The notes below the pieces were generated by a model. The model did not search any database, was not told the origin of the DNA, and worked only from the letters and a program-made list of their open reading frames with translations. The position numbers were made by a program, and so were the translations under genes. Positions 34,803 to 43,599 of a stretch of 64,000 nucleotides of DNA are shown piece by piece. Source of the DNA: Bacillota bacterium (GTDB lineage: Bacteria > Bacillota > Clostridia > Oscillospirales > Oscillospiraceae). The first letter of the stretch is position 1, and each line of letters opens with the position of its first letter. The stretch is from contig JAEXCS010000043.1 in assembly GCA_023402075.1 (NCBI GenBank), positions 59,409 through 123,408 on the forward strand, written 5' to 3'.

Positions 34803-34843
34803 GAAAACGCCCTCCTGTCATAGACTTCGGCTGCATCCGAAGC

Positions 34844-35326
34844 TTACTCTCCCCACGTCACATCCACGATGGTCACTTCGCTGAACTCAATGTATTCGCT
34901 TTTTAAAACGTAATCCGTCTTGCCCACCCGGACCTCCTGATCGCCCACCTTGGTGGTTTGGACCGCTGCGTCCGGCACGTTGATGCTGGCGGTGAAGTAC
35001 AGATTCTTGTGGTACGGATCCTCTACCCAATTCCCATTTTCGTCCAGCGCATAATAAGGCTCCTGCTCAACGGAATCGATCTGCCCGTCCAGCAGCTTTC
35101 CCGAGGCCATCAGTCTGGAAGGGATGTGCTCCAGAGAATTTTCATAGAGGGAATTGTCCACGCCTTCGGCCTTGACCACATAAGTCACCTTCACCGTTTT
35201 CGCCTCGCCGCCGGAAGCGCCGCCGCCGCGATTGATCAGCTTGCTTCCCACAAACACTGCCACCGCCAGAAGTAATAGGACCGCAATCACATCAATTACG
35301 TTAAATTTCTTTTTAGACCGCTCCAT
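34844..35326 (-). CDS. DUF4330-type membrane-anchored protein
   Basis: In this 160-residue protein, a basic N-terminus (MERSKKKFNVIDV) and one transmembrane helix (IAVLLLLAVAVFVG, about 13-28) anchor an extracytoplasmic beta-rich domain (KVTYVVKAEGV, then KLLDGQIDSVEQEPYYA). I recognise the DUF4330 pattern, common in Firmicutes near envelope polysaccharide genes. That fits the GT4-CsaB gene about 850 bp away. Function is unknown. Confidence 0.7.
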   Translation of the reverse strand: MERSKKKFNVIDVIAVLLLLAVAVFVGSKLINRGGGASGGEAKTVKVTYVVKAEGVDNSLYENSLEHIPSRLMASGKLLDGQIDSVEQEPYYALDENGNWVEDPYHKNLYFTASINVPDAAVQTTKVGDQEVRVGKTDYVLKSEYIEFSEVTIVDVTWGE

Positions 35327-35472
35327 TTGTCAACCTCCAAGTAAATTGAGTTTTCCGGCTTGGCCTGTCCGCGCCGGGTGTGGTATTAGCAGGTGCGAAG
35401 CACCCCGAAGAATGTCGGCTTTATGAGAAAATAGTTCCCACTCCCCGCCGCCGGCGTGCCTTTGCGGGCAAG

Positions 35473-36054
35473 TCAGCGAAAAGAGAGTTCCGCAGGGTCA
35501 AAGGGCTTCACTGCGGGCTGGATCGCGACGTGGTCGCCGATGTGCTTTTCCATCCACACCAAGTCGTACCAGCGGCCAAATTTATAGCCGCACCGGGAAA
35601 AACGCCCCACCAGCTCAAATCCGAGACGCTGGTGAAATTCCACGCTGTCCCGGGTCAAATAAGGGTCCTCCCGGATGGGATAGGCGATGGATGCGTAGAG
35701 ATTTAAAATGTTCTGGGCCGCCAGCGCCTGCTCCAACGCGTCGTAAAGCCGCTTTCCAAGTCCCCGGCGCTTCGCCGTCTCAGCGATATACACCGAGGTT
35801 TCCACCGCCCAGCCAAAGGCCGCCCGCTCATGAAACGAACCGGCGTAGGCATAGCCCAAAATTTCGCCGTCCTCCTCGGCCACGAGATAAGGATACCGCT
35901 TGAGAATTTTTTCAATGCGCCCGGCAAACTCCCTGACGGTGGGCACGTCATATTCAAAGGTAATGGCCGTCTTTTCCACATAGGGCGCGTATATGCGCAC
36001 AAGGGCCTCTGCGTCCTCTGTGGTCGCCACTCTGATTTCACAGTCTTTTCCCAT
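35473..36054 (-). CDS. GNAT N-acetyltransferase, phosphinothricin acetyltransferase-like
   Basis: In this 193-residue GNAT enzyme, the N-terminal block IRVATTEDAEALVRIYAPYVEKTAITFEYDVP and the acetyl-CoA loop AKRRGLGKRLYDALEQAL followed by VEFHQRLGFELVGRFSRCGYKFGRWYDLVWME match the Pat/Bar/YncA group. It transfers acetyl from acetyl-CoA to an amine, commonly methionine sulfone/sulfoximine or similar. ATG 36054 is used rather than the TTG one codon upstream. The true substrate is not readable. Confidence 0.9.
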   Translation of the reverse strand: MGKDCEIRVATTEDAEALVRIYAPYVEKTAITFEYDVPTVREFAGRIEKILKRYPYLVAEEDGEILGYAYAGSFHERAAFGWAVETSVYIAETAKRRGLGKRLYDALEQALAAQNILNLYASIAYPIREDPYLTRDSVEFHQRLGFELVGRFSRCGYKFGRWYDLVWMEKHIGDHVAIQPAVKPFDPAELSFR

Positions 36055-36174
36055 CAATGTGCCTCCGCAAACCTCTTGCTCCTTGCTTTCAGACCTTGGC
36101 TATTGTATAATATTTTTTAAGTTTGTACAAGAGGGATTTCACGCCCACGGGCGTTTTTCAAAAGAGGGAGCGCT

Positions 36175-38400
36175 ATGAAAGTCATCCATCTCATCAGCGG
36201 CGGAGACTCCGGCGGGGCCAAAACCCACGTTCTGAGTCTTTTGCACCATCTGAACGAAACCATCACGGCCCAGCTCGTCTGCTTCCGGGACGGGCCCTTT
36301 GCCCAGGAAGCCCGCGAGCTTGGCATTCCCACGGAGATCATGGCGGGAAACCACATTCTGCGCATTTGCAATCGCCTGACGCAGTATATCCGGGAGGGCG
36401 GGTATGAGGTGATTCACTGCCACGGGGCCAGAGCCAATCTTTTAGGGGCTATGCTGCGCAGGACTACCGGGCTTCCCGTCTGCTCCACAGTCCACAGCGA
36501 CTATAAGCTGGACTATATGGGCCGTCCCTTCAGCCGTCTCACCTTCGGCAATATTAACGCCCGGGCGCTGCGGACGCTGGACTATCGCATCGGCGTATCC
36601 GACGCGATGGTGGACCTCCTGATTGGCCGTGGCTTTCCCCCCGACCGATTTTTCACGATTTATAATGGCATCGACTTCACTCCCGCCCCGCCGCAGGAGG
36701 ATCGGCTTCCCTATCTGCGGAAGCTGGGCCTGCACGCAGAAGAGGACAGCGTGGTGGTGGGCATCGCTGCCCGGCTGAACCCGGTGAAAGATATTTCCAC
36801 GCTGGTGCGGGGCTTTGCCAAGGCCCATGCACAATGCGGCCGACTGCGCCTGCTGATTGCCGGAGACGGCGAGGAGCGGCAAAAGCTGGAAACGTTGGCG
36901 GACGAGCTGGGCGTGAGGGAGCAGGTGTGCTTTGCCGGTTGGATTTCCGGCGGCATGGACCGGTTTTACAGCACTCTGGACGTCAACGCCCTCACCTCCG
37001 TGTCGGAGACGTTTCCCTATGCCCTGACGGAGGGAGCCCGCTTTCACTTAGCCACTGTGGCCACCGCTGTGGGCGGCATTCCCGCTCTGATCGACACGGA
37101 CGTAAACGGCTATCTCTTCACCCCCGGGGACGATGAAGCCCTTGGCGATGCACTGGCCGCGCTGGCGGAAAACGACGACCTGCGCCGGGACATGGGTGAG
37201 CGGCTGTATGAAAAAGCATCCACCCAGTTTTCCATTCAGAAGACGGTGGATACCCAGCTTCACATTTACGGAGAGATTATCCGCCGCCACAGCCGTCCCA
37301 AGGCGGACCGGGACGGGGTGGTGATCTGCGGGGCCTACGGCCGGGGCAACGCGGGGGATGACGCGATTCTGGAGGCCATCTTGCAGGAGATGCGGGCCAT
37401 CGATCCGGACATGCCGGTGCTGGTGCTTAGCAAAAGCCCCGCTGAAACCCGCCTTGCCTATCGGGTTCAGGCAGTGCAGCGCATTAACTATTTCGCATGG
37501 GGCCGCGCCATGCGCCGCAGCAGGCTGTATATCAACGGCGGCGGAAGCCTGATTCAGGACGTAACCTCCCGCCGGTCGCTGTGGTTTTACCTGCACAATA
37601 TTGCCACTGCCAAGCGTCTTGGCTGCAAGGTGCAGATGTATGGCTGCGGAATCGGCCCTGTCTCCCGCCCCAGCCACCGGAAAATGGCGGCAAAGGTACT
37701 GAACGCTTTCGTGGACGAAATTACGCTGCGGGAGCCGGATTCTCAGGCAGAGCTTGCATCCATGGGCGTGACAGCCCCAACGATTCTTCTCACCGCCGAC
37801 CCGGCCCTGACGCTATACTGCGCCCCCCCGGAGAAGACGGACAGCGTGCTTTTGCAGGCGGGGATTCCCACGGACGGGCGGTATATCTGCTTTGCCCTGC
37901 GGCGGTGGAAGGGCTTTGAGGAAAAAGCGCCCGTCTTCGCCGCCGCCGCAGAATATGCCTATAACCGCCATGGGCTGACCCCGGTATTTCTGGCGGTGGA
38001 AACCCATCAGGACCCTCTGGCGGCAGCGCTGGCCGCACAGGGGCTTACCGTGCCCCACTACTTTCTCAATGATGCGGGCCGGGCCGACACCATTATCGGC
38101 GCGCTCTCCCGGATGCAGGTGGTGGTGTCCATGCGGCTGCACGCGCTGATTTTCGCCGCCGGGCAGGGAATTCCCCTTGTAGGCGTGGTTTATGATCCCA
38201 AGGTTTCTTCCTTTCTGCGCTATATTGGGCAGGATTTGTTTGTGGATTTGGAGGAGGCATCCCCCGCACAGCTATGTGCCATGATCGACGAAGCCGTGGA
38301 GCGGGCAGCGCACCCGGGAGAACAGGAGGCCGCTGTGGCCCGTCTTCGGGAGATGGAGCACCGAAATGTGGAGGTGGCAAAGCGCCTGATGGGCGTTTAA
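36175..38400 (+). CDS. Fused GT4 glycosyltransferase and CsaB-type polysaccharide pyruvyl transferase
   Basis: In this 741-residue two-enzyme fusion, residues 1-375 are a GT-B family 4 glycosyltransferase (HLISGGDSGGAKTHVLSLL, YNGIDF, GIAARLNPVKDISTLVRGF, SETFPYALTEGA). Residues about 380-741 are a CsaB-type pyruvyl transferase (VICGAYGRGNAGDDAILEAILQEM, INGGGSLIQDVTSRRSLWFYL, YGCGIGPV, MRLHALIFAAGQGIPLVGVVYDPKV). CsaB adds ketal pyruvate to secondary cell-wall polymer, which SLH domains bind. An SLH protein is encoded at 45238. The start at 36175 follows AAGAGGGAG. No frameshift or stop separates the domains. Confidence 0.92.
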   Translation: MKVIHLISGGDSGGAKTHVLSLLHHLNETITAQLVCFRDGPFAQEARELGIPTEIMAGNHILRICNRLTQYIREGGYEVIHCHGARANLLGAMLRRTTGLPVCSTVHSDYKLDYMGRPFSRLTFGNINARALRTLDYRIGVSDAMVDLLIGRGFPPDRFFTIYNGIDFTPAPPQEDRLPYLRKLGLHAEEDSVVVGIAARLNPVKDISTLVRGFAKAHAQCGRLRLLIAGDGEERQKLETLADELGVREQVCFAGWISGGMDRFYSTLDVNALTSVSETFPYALTEGARFHLATVATAVGGIPALIDTDVNGYLFTPGDDEALGDALAALAENDDLRRDMGERLYEKASTQFSIQKTVDTQLHIYGEIIRRHSRPKADRDGVVICGAYGRGNAGDDAILEAILQEMRAIDPDMPVLVLSKSPAETRLAYRVQAVQRINYFAWGRAMRRSRLYINGGGSLIQDVTSRRSLWFYLHNIATAKRLGCKVQMYGCGIGPVSRPSHRKMAAKVLNAFVDEITLREPDSQAELASMGVTAPTILLTADPALTLYCAPPEKTDSVLLQAGIPTDGRYICFALRRWKGFEEKAPVFAAAAEYAYNRHGLTPVFLAVETHQDPLAAALAAQGLTVPHYFLNDAGRADTIIGALSRMQVVVSMRLHALIFAAGQGIPLVGVVYDPKVSSFLRYIGQDLFVDLEEASPAQLCAMIDEAVERAAHPGEQEAAVARLREMEHRNVEVAKRLMGV

Positions 38401-38499
38401 GCCGCACACAATTACGCAAAAGATGCACTTCCGGCCCAAAAGAGGCGCTTTCAGTGCTGAAAGCCGCGTTTATTTCATACCCTGCATCAGGGTGATGCT

Positions 38500-38676
38500 A
38501 TGAACCAAAACTGCTGCGACCCTCTGGCTCTGACCACGGCGGTCAACACCTTGGCAGTGACAATTTCCAAATCTCTGGACGACGACGAGCTGGCCTTTTG
38601 CGCCGCGGTGCTGACCCAGCTGGGAGATACCCTGGGTACCATCGCGGCCCAGCGGGCGCTGTGCGCAGATTCCTGA
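38500..38676 (+). CDS. Small DUF6774-like protein, 58 aa
   Basis: The short gene reads MNQNCCDPLALTTAVNTLAV and continues with a DDDELAFCAAVLTQLGDTLGTIAAQRAL segment, the pattern of a small Clostridia family (DUF6774). It is probably a helical bundle of unknown function. A similar small protein occurs at 60978 inside the serine-recombinase element. It is followed directly by a terminator. Confidence 0.65.
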   Translation: MNQNCCDPLALTTAVNTLAVTISKSLDDDELAFCAAVLTQLGDTLGTIAAQRALCADS

Positions 38677-38691
38677 TCCAACGGCAAAACA

Positions 38692-38725
38692 AGCGCCCTC
38701 CGTACAAGCTGTACGGAGAGCGCTT
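38692..38725. terminator. Hairpin terminator
   Basis: AGCGCcCTCCGTACA / TGTACGGAGaGCGCT with one mismatch and a 3-nt loop, then TTTT. It lies between the small plus-strand gene and the minus-strand ClC gene. Confidence 0.7.
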
Positions 38726-38765
38726 TTCTCATACTTAGGGCCGTCGTCTTCGCCAAGTCCTGTTT

Positions 38766-40337
38766 TTAAAACTTTTCATGGCAAAGGTCGGTGATGGCGG
38801 CGCGCACTTCTTTCTCCTGCCCCTGCGGATAGAGCACCACAAGGTAGTCTCCCGGAAGCAGCGTGGTTTCGCCCCGGGGAATGATGTCCCGGTTGCCCCT
38901 CATCAGGCTGACGATCAGCGTACCCACAGGCCAGCCGATCTCGTCAATCCGCCGCCCCGCAGCACAGCTTCCCAGCTCCACAGGAATTTCCATCAGATTC
39001 TTTCCCTCGGGAGCTTCATGCGCCTTGGGTGCTTCGCGCTCCTTTTCCACAGAGCGGTTCAAGAGCGCCTCGTAAATCGGCTCCACCTTCATCAGATCGG
39101 ACACCAGCAGCGCAGCAAGCGCGCAGGCAGCCACCGGCAGCATATGCACCAGTGTGCCGGTCATCTCCACCGTAAGCAAAACGGCTGTGATCGGGGCCTT
39201 TACCGATGCGGCCAGCGCCGCTGTCATGGCGCACACGGCAAAATCCGGAATGTATTGGGCCGGAACCAGCCCCAACTCCACGCAGGCGATGCCAAACACG
39301 CTTCCGGTCAGCGTCCCAATCGCCAGAATGGGCATGAAGATGCCGCCGGGAACTCCACTTCCAAAGCTGGCGCACGTAAACAAAAATTTCACCGCCAGTA
39401 AAACGAGCAGCAGTGATATACCGCCCGTGGCGGTCTGTGCAAACTCAATCAGGTCCCGGCCTCCGCCCAGCGTCAGCGGCAAAAAAAGCCCACAGGGAAT
39501 GGACAGAAGCATCACCGCGGCGGGCCGCCACCGCGCGGGCAGCAGCTTCCCAGACAGCGGACCGGCAGCCAGCAGCGCCCGGTTGAGAAGACCGCCCACA
39601 AACCCCGTCAGCGCCCCCAGCGGAAGCATCCAGAAATACATATGTATGGGGAGCTGGGGAATCTGGGTGAAATGCAGCTCCGGTGTCAGCCCGAAAAAGT
39701 ATTTGGAAACAAAGTCCGCAACCAGTGACGCTGCGGTGGCCGTAAGCATAATGGTAGGGGAAAAGTTGCGGTGCACCTCCTCCAGCGCAAAAATCACCCC
39801 GGACAGCGGCGCGTTGAACGCGGCGGCAAGGCCCGCGGCGGCGCCGCCGGTGATGAGATAATTCTCCTCCACCTTGCTTCTGCCCAAAAGGCCGGACACA
39901 GCTTTTGCGCCCGCCGCGCCAATCTGGATGGAAGGTCCCTCCCTCCCCAGAGAAAGGCCAAAAAGACCGCAAATCCCTCCTGCCAGAAACCGCACCGCCA
40001 AAACAGAGCGCCACTTCAGCTCCATCCCAAGCAGCACTGCCCCCTCCACCTGCGGAATGCCGCTTCCGGCGGCAGACGGCTCCAGCTTTACAAGCCAGGC
40101 CACGAAAAGCCCGGCAATCACGGCGCCCAGCGCCCACGGAATCAAAAACACGGGATGCTCCCGAAAATAAGCGTAGCACGCCACCGCGAAGGCGGTTCCA
40201 TGCTCGATCAAAAGACGGTACAGCACCGTAATCAGCCCCGCCACCGCGCCGGTGAGCAGCGCTTTGACTGCGATGCCCCATTTGAGCCGGTTAAAATCGG
40301 ATAAAAACCGGTAAAACTTTGTTCTCTGTTCACTCAT
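38766..40337 (-). CDS. ClC-family H+/Cl- exchange transporter with RCK-C (TrkA-C) domain
   Basis: This is a 523-residue membrane antiporter. The anion-site motifs GSGIPQVEG, GREGPSIQIG (with the gating Glu) and GSGVPGGIFMP are intact. A C-terminal TrkA-C-like domain (about 445-523: GRRIDEIGWPVGTLIVSLMRGNRDIIPRGETTLLPGDYLVVL) probably senses a ligand. The start MSEQRTKFY at 40337 is chosen because the upstream frame extension is AT-rich and unlike the family. No fluoride riboswitch was recognised upstream, and the motifs are those of chloride rather than CLC-F members. Confidence 0.93.
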   Translation of the reverse strand: MSEQRTKFYRFLSDFNRLKWGIAVKALLTGAVAGLITVLYRLLIEHGTAFAVACYAYFREHPVFLIPWALGAVIAGLFVAWLVKLEPSAAGSGIPQVEGAVLLGMELKWRSVLAVRFLAGGICGLFGLSLGREGPSIQIGAAGAKAVSGLLGRSKVEENYLITGGAAAGLAAAFNAPLSGVIFALEEVHRNFSPTIMLTATAASLVADFVSKYFFGLTPELHFTQIPQLPIHMYFWMLPLGALTGFVGGLLNRALLAAGPLSGKLLPARWRPAAVMLLSIPCGLFLPLTLGGGRDLIEFAQTATGGISLLLVLLAVKFLFTCASFGSGVPGGIFMPILAIGTLTGSVFGIACVELGLVPAQYIPDFAVCAMTAALAASVKAPITAVLLTVEMTGTLVHMLPVAACALAALLVSDLMKVEPIYEALLNRSVEKEREAPKAHEAPEGKNLMEIPVELGSCAAGRRIDEIGWPVGTLIVSLMRGNRDIIPRGETTLLPGDYLVVLYPQGQEKEVRAAITDLCHEKF

Positions 40338-40641
40338 TGCAACTATCCCCTGCTTTAATTCTATTAAAAAACAACTGTTTACAGTATAGCACATGTTAAG
40401 ATATCTTAACAAGGCGCTTGCCTCAAAAATCTGCCGAATGAGAAAAGCCCTTGTGCAAAAATATCGTTGCATATGTTATTTTTATAAATTTCAGGGGAAT
40501 ATGCGCAAGAGCCTGCGGCAACATACAGGCTTCTTTCCCGCAGCGCCTATATCAGCAAATATCTAAAATACGTAATCGTTTTTGGGCTTTTTCCATAAAA
40601 ACGCCTTGGTTTTTTAGCTTCCGCAATCTCTCCCTTTACGG
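40338..40641. other. Non-coding divergent region between clc and serC
   Basis: AT-rich sequence without a convincing ORF. It holds the clc promoter region on the minus strand (TATAGCACATGTTAAG area) and leads to the serC promoter. No riboswitch was recognised. Confidence 0.4.
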
Positions 40642-40670
40642 TTGAATATTCCTCTGAAACGTCGTATACT
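40642..40670 (+). promoter_or_regulatory. Promoter of serC-serA
   Basis: TTGAAT (40642-40647), a 17-nt spacer and TATACT (40665-40670). Confidence 0.6.
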
Positions 40671-40752
40671 GTGTGTCAGATGAATGCCAGATTCAAAATG
40701 GCATATCCGGATTTGAAAACGCGATAATATGAATAACATGGAGGATCAGATG

Positions 40753-41841
40753 ATGAAGTACGGACGTACCTACAATTTTTCCGCCGGCCCCGCTATGATG
40801 CCGGAAGCGGTTCTGGAGGAGATCGCCGCCGAAATGATGAACTACCGCGGCAGCGGCATGTGCGTCATGGAGATGAGCCACCGGTCCAAGGTTTTTGAGG
40901 AAATTCTGGCCGCCGCCAAGGACGACCTGAAGAAGCTGATGGGCATTCCCGACAATTATAAGATTCTGTTTGTGCAGGGCGGCGGCACGCTGCAGTTTGC
41001 CATGGTGGCCATGAATCTGCTTAAGGGCGGCGTGGGCTGCTATGTGGAAACCGGTGCCTGGTCCAAGAAGGCGATTTCCGAGGCTAAGAAATTTGGCGAG
41101 GTAAAGGTGGTTGCCTCCTCTGCGGACAAGAACTTCTCCTATGTGCCGGACTGCTCCGATCTGGACATTCCCGACAATGCGGACTACGTTTATATCTGCG
41201 AGAATGAAACCATCAACGGCCTGACCTATAACAAGCTGCCCAACACCAAGGGCAAGATTCTGGTATCCGACCAGTCCTCCATGTTCCTCTCCCGCCCCTG
41301 CAACGTGGCGGACTACGGCATGATCTGGGCCGGCGTGCAGAAGAACGTGGGCCCCGCGGGCATGGCCGTGGTCATCATCCGCGAGGATTTGATCCGCGAC
41401 GATCTGGATTCCAAGGTCCCCACCTATCTCAGCTATAAAATCCACGCCGACAACGACTCTCTGTACAACACCCCCAACTGCTGGGCCATCTATTGCTGCG
41501 GCAAGGTTTTCAACTACCTGCTGAAAAACGGCGGGCTGGAAGCCATGGAACAGCGCAATCAGGAGAAGGCCAAGGTGCTGTACGATTATCTGGACCAGAG
41601 CAAGCTGTTTACCGCTCCCGTGGCGAAGGAGGATCGCTCCCTCATGAACGTGCCCTTTGTCTCCCCCAGCAAGGAGCAGGACGCCGCCGTGGTGGCCGCC
41701 AGCAAGACCGCGGGCTTTGACAACCTGAAGGGCCACAAGTCCGTTGGCGGACTGCGCGCCTCCATCTATAACGCCATGCCCAAAGAGGGCGTTGAGGCGC
41801 TGGTGGATTTCCTGAAGAAGTACGAGCAGGAAAACGCCTGA
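40753..41841 (+). CDS. serC: Phosphoserine aminotransferase
   Basis: This 362-residue PLP enzyme converts 3-phosphohydroxypyruvate and glutamate to phosphoserine. FSAGPAMMPEAVLEE, the Met-Ser-His-Arg region MEMSHRSK, VQGGGTLQFAMV and the PLP-lysine region WAGVQKNVGPAGMAVVIIRE are all typical. A GGAGG SD at 40740-40744 favours the ATG at 40753 (8-nt spacing) over 40729 or 40750. It is followed by a SerA-type dehydrogenase, so this is a serine biosynthesis operon. Confidence 0.96.
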   Translation: MKYGRTYNFSAGPAMMPEAVLEEIAAEMMNYRGSGMCVMEMSHRSKVFEEILAAAKDDLKKLMGIPDNYKILFVQGGGTLQFAMVAMNLLKGGVGCYVETGAWSKKAISEAKKFGEVKVVASSADKNFSYVPDCSDLDIPDNADYVYICENETINGLTYNKLPNTKGKILVSDQSSMFLSRPCNVADYGMIWAGVQKNVGPAGMAVVIIREDLIRDDLDSKVPTYLSYKIHADNDSLYNTPNCWAIYCCGKVFNYLLKNGGLEAMEQRNQEKAKVLYDYLDQSKLFTAPVAKEDRSLMNVPFVSPSKEQDAAVVAASKTAGFDNLKGHKSVGGLRASIYNAMPKEGVEALVDFLKKYEQENA

Positions 41842-41944
41842 TTCACACAGCCGGGTATCCATCCCCCAATGGATATGTGCTTTTCCGACGAAATGGCGCC
41901 CCTGGGGTGCGCCGGAAAATTGATAAAAAGGGGACTGTGAAATT

Positions 41945-42850
41945 ATGAAAGTTTTAGTTACCGACGGCATGGACGCAGGCGCCATTGCGCAGCTGCGCGG
42001 CGACGGCTTTGAGGTTGTAGAGCAGTTTTACGAGCCCGATCAGTTGGGCGCGGCCCTGCGGGACTTTGACATTGTGGTCATCCGCAGTGCCACCAAAATT
42101 AAAGAGCCCCAGATTGACGCTGCCAAGGGCAGCCAGCTCAAGCTGATTATCCGCGCCGGTGTGGGCGTGGACAACATCGCCGTGAAATACGCCGAAGAGG
42201 CGGGCATCAAGGTGATGAACACCCCCCGCGCTTCTTCCAACGCCGTGGCCGAGCTTGCCATTGCGCTGCTGTTCGCCTGCGCCCGCAGCCTTTCCGTGGC
42301 GGGCCACACCATGCGGGAGCAGAAGTGGGAGAAAAAAGCCTATTCCAAGGGCTTTGAGCTTCAGGGCAAGACCATGGGCGTGGTGGGCTACGGCCGCATC
42401 GGCCGCCTGATCGGCGAAAAGGCCCAGGCGCTGGGCATGAACGTGTTGTCCTCCGTCCACCGCAACAAGCCCGAGGGCTGCGAGAGCGAAACCATGCACT
42501 TTGTCTCCATGGAGGAGCTGATTTCCCAGTCCGACGTGATTGCCCTCAGCGCCCCCGCCGGCGACAAGCCGCTGGTGGATGCCCAGAGTATTGCCAAGAT
42601 GAAGGACGGCGTGGTGATTATCAACACCTCCCGTGGGTCCAACATCGACGAGGCCGCTCTGCTGGACGCGTTGAACTCCGGTAAGGTGAAAGCCGCGGGT
42701 CTTGACGTGTGGATGGATGAAAAGAATCCCAATTGGGAGCTTGCGTCCCATCCCGCGGTTTCCTGCGCTCCTCACATCGGCGCGGGTACCAAGGAAGCTC
42801 AGAAGCGCATCGGCGCGGAGCTGGTGGACATCATCGAAAACTTCAAGTAA
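41945..42850 (+). CDS. serA: D-3-phosphoglycerate dehydrogenase-type enzyme (short, no ACT domain)
   Basis: This 301-residue D-2-hydroxyacid dehydrogenase has IRAGVGVDNI, the NAD-binding GVVGYGRIGRLIGEKAQALGM, the catalytic Arg in INTSRGSNIDEAAL, the acid in GLDVWMDEKNP and the catalytic His in CAPHIGAGTKEA. It lacks the C-terminal ASB/ACT domains, so serine feedback is not expected. It lies about 100 bp after serC with an AAAAGGGG SD, which supports the phosphoglycerate assignment. Confidence 0.92.
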   Translation: MKVLVTDGMDAGAIAQLRGDGFEVVEQFYEPDQLGAALRDFDIVVIRSATKIKEPQIDAAKGSQLKLIIRAGVGVDNIAVKYAEEAGIKVMNTPRASSNAVAELAIALLFACARSLSVAGHTMREQKWEKKAYSKGFELQGKTMGVVGYGRIGRLIGEKAQALGMNVLSSVHRNKPEGCESETMHFVSMEELISQSDVIALSAPAGDKPLVDAQSIAKMKDGVVIINTSRGSNIDEAALLDALNSGKVKAAGLDVWMDEKNPNWELASHPAVSCAPHIGAGTKEAQKRIGAELVDIIENFK

Positions 42851-42871
42851 GCGCATCTGCTTAAAAAAAGG

Positions 42872-42907
42872 GCGGGCGTTCGGTATGATACCGAACGCCC
42901 GCTTTTT
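42872..42907 (+). terminator. Terminator of the serine operon
   Basis: GCGGGCGTTCGGTAT / ATACCGAACGCCCGC stem, then TTTTT. Confidence 0.85.
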
Positions 42908-42955
42908 CTATACATTTAATACAGGCTTGAAGCCCCACCAAGTGCAAAGCCGCGC

Positions 42956-43420
42956 TTATCCCTTTGCGTGGCTTTTAAAATAGGACTTCAGTACCCCAAG
43001 GCTCTCCTCCCGCAAAACGCCGGAGGTAACTTGCGGGCTGTGAAACGAATTTTCAAAGACCAGCCGACTGCATTCGCAGCCCTCGTTGCCTAAAATGCGC
43101 TCAAGGTCATCGTTGCTCGCTCCGAAAACCAGCCTTCCAAGCTTCACCCACACCATGGCGCCGCTGCACATGAAGCAAGGCTCGCAGCTTGAATACATGG
43201 TATACTCCGTCAAATCCGTAATCCCGGTTTCCGCGCAAAACCGACGGATCAGTCCGGCTTCTCCGTGGAAGGATGGGTCGTGCATGGTGTAAATTTGGTT
43301 TTCGTTTGTGTAGACAATTTCTCCGTCCTTCACCAGCACCGCGCCAAACGGCTCGTTTCCGTGCTCCACGGCCAGACGGGAAAGCTCAATCGCCTGCTTC
43401 ATAAAAGCTTCGTCGTTCAC
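42956..43420 (-). CDS. Cytidine/guanine deaminase-superfamily nucleoside deaminase
   Basis: This is a 154-residue zinc deaminase. The catalytic motif is HGEAGLI (H-x-E) and the metal cysteines are in SSCEPCFMCSGAMVW (PCxxC). Features such as NEPFGAVLVKDG and the C-terminal SHAKG resemble guanine/nucleoside deaminases rather than TadA. It probably acts in purine or pyrimidine salvage, and it lies next to a hydantoinase on the same strand, which fits base catabolism. Confidence 0.9.
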   Translation of the reverse strand: MNDEAFMKQAIELSRLAVEHGNEPFGAVLVKDGEIVYTNENQIYTMHDPSFHGEAGLIRRFCAETGITDLTEYTMYSSCEPCFMCSGAMVWVKLGRLVFGASNDDLERILGNEGCECSRLVFENSFHSPQVTSGVLREESLGVLKSYFKSHAKG

Positions 43421-43500
43421 GTCGTGTCCCTCCTGAATTTTGATATGCCGATGGATTGGGGCAGCTTTCGCCCGCTGGATTTCCCTCGGCTTATTTTACG

Positions 43501-43537
43501 GTCGGCTCCGGATGCGTTTTCGCATCCGAAGCCGACC
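43501..43537. terminator. Hairpin between hydantoinase and deaminase genes
   Basis: GGTCGGCTcCGGATGCG / CGCATCCGaAGCCGACC-type stem with a TTTT loop. It separates two minus-strand genes, so it probably ends the hydantoinase transcript. Confidence 0.65.
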
Positions 43538-43599
43538 GGCTTTTCAGCTTTGGTCATTCCCTTTCATACCGCCCGCTGACATGCGGCGATGCTCATCCC

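Noticed and set aside
40338..40641. Fluoride riboswitch before the ClC gene
   Set aside because: The conserved fluoride-switch core was not found, and the transporter has chloride-type motifs.
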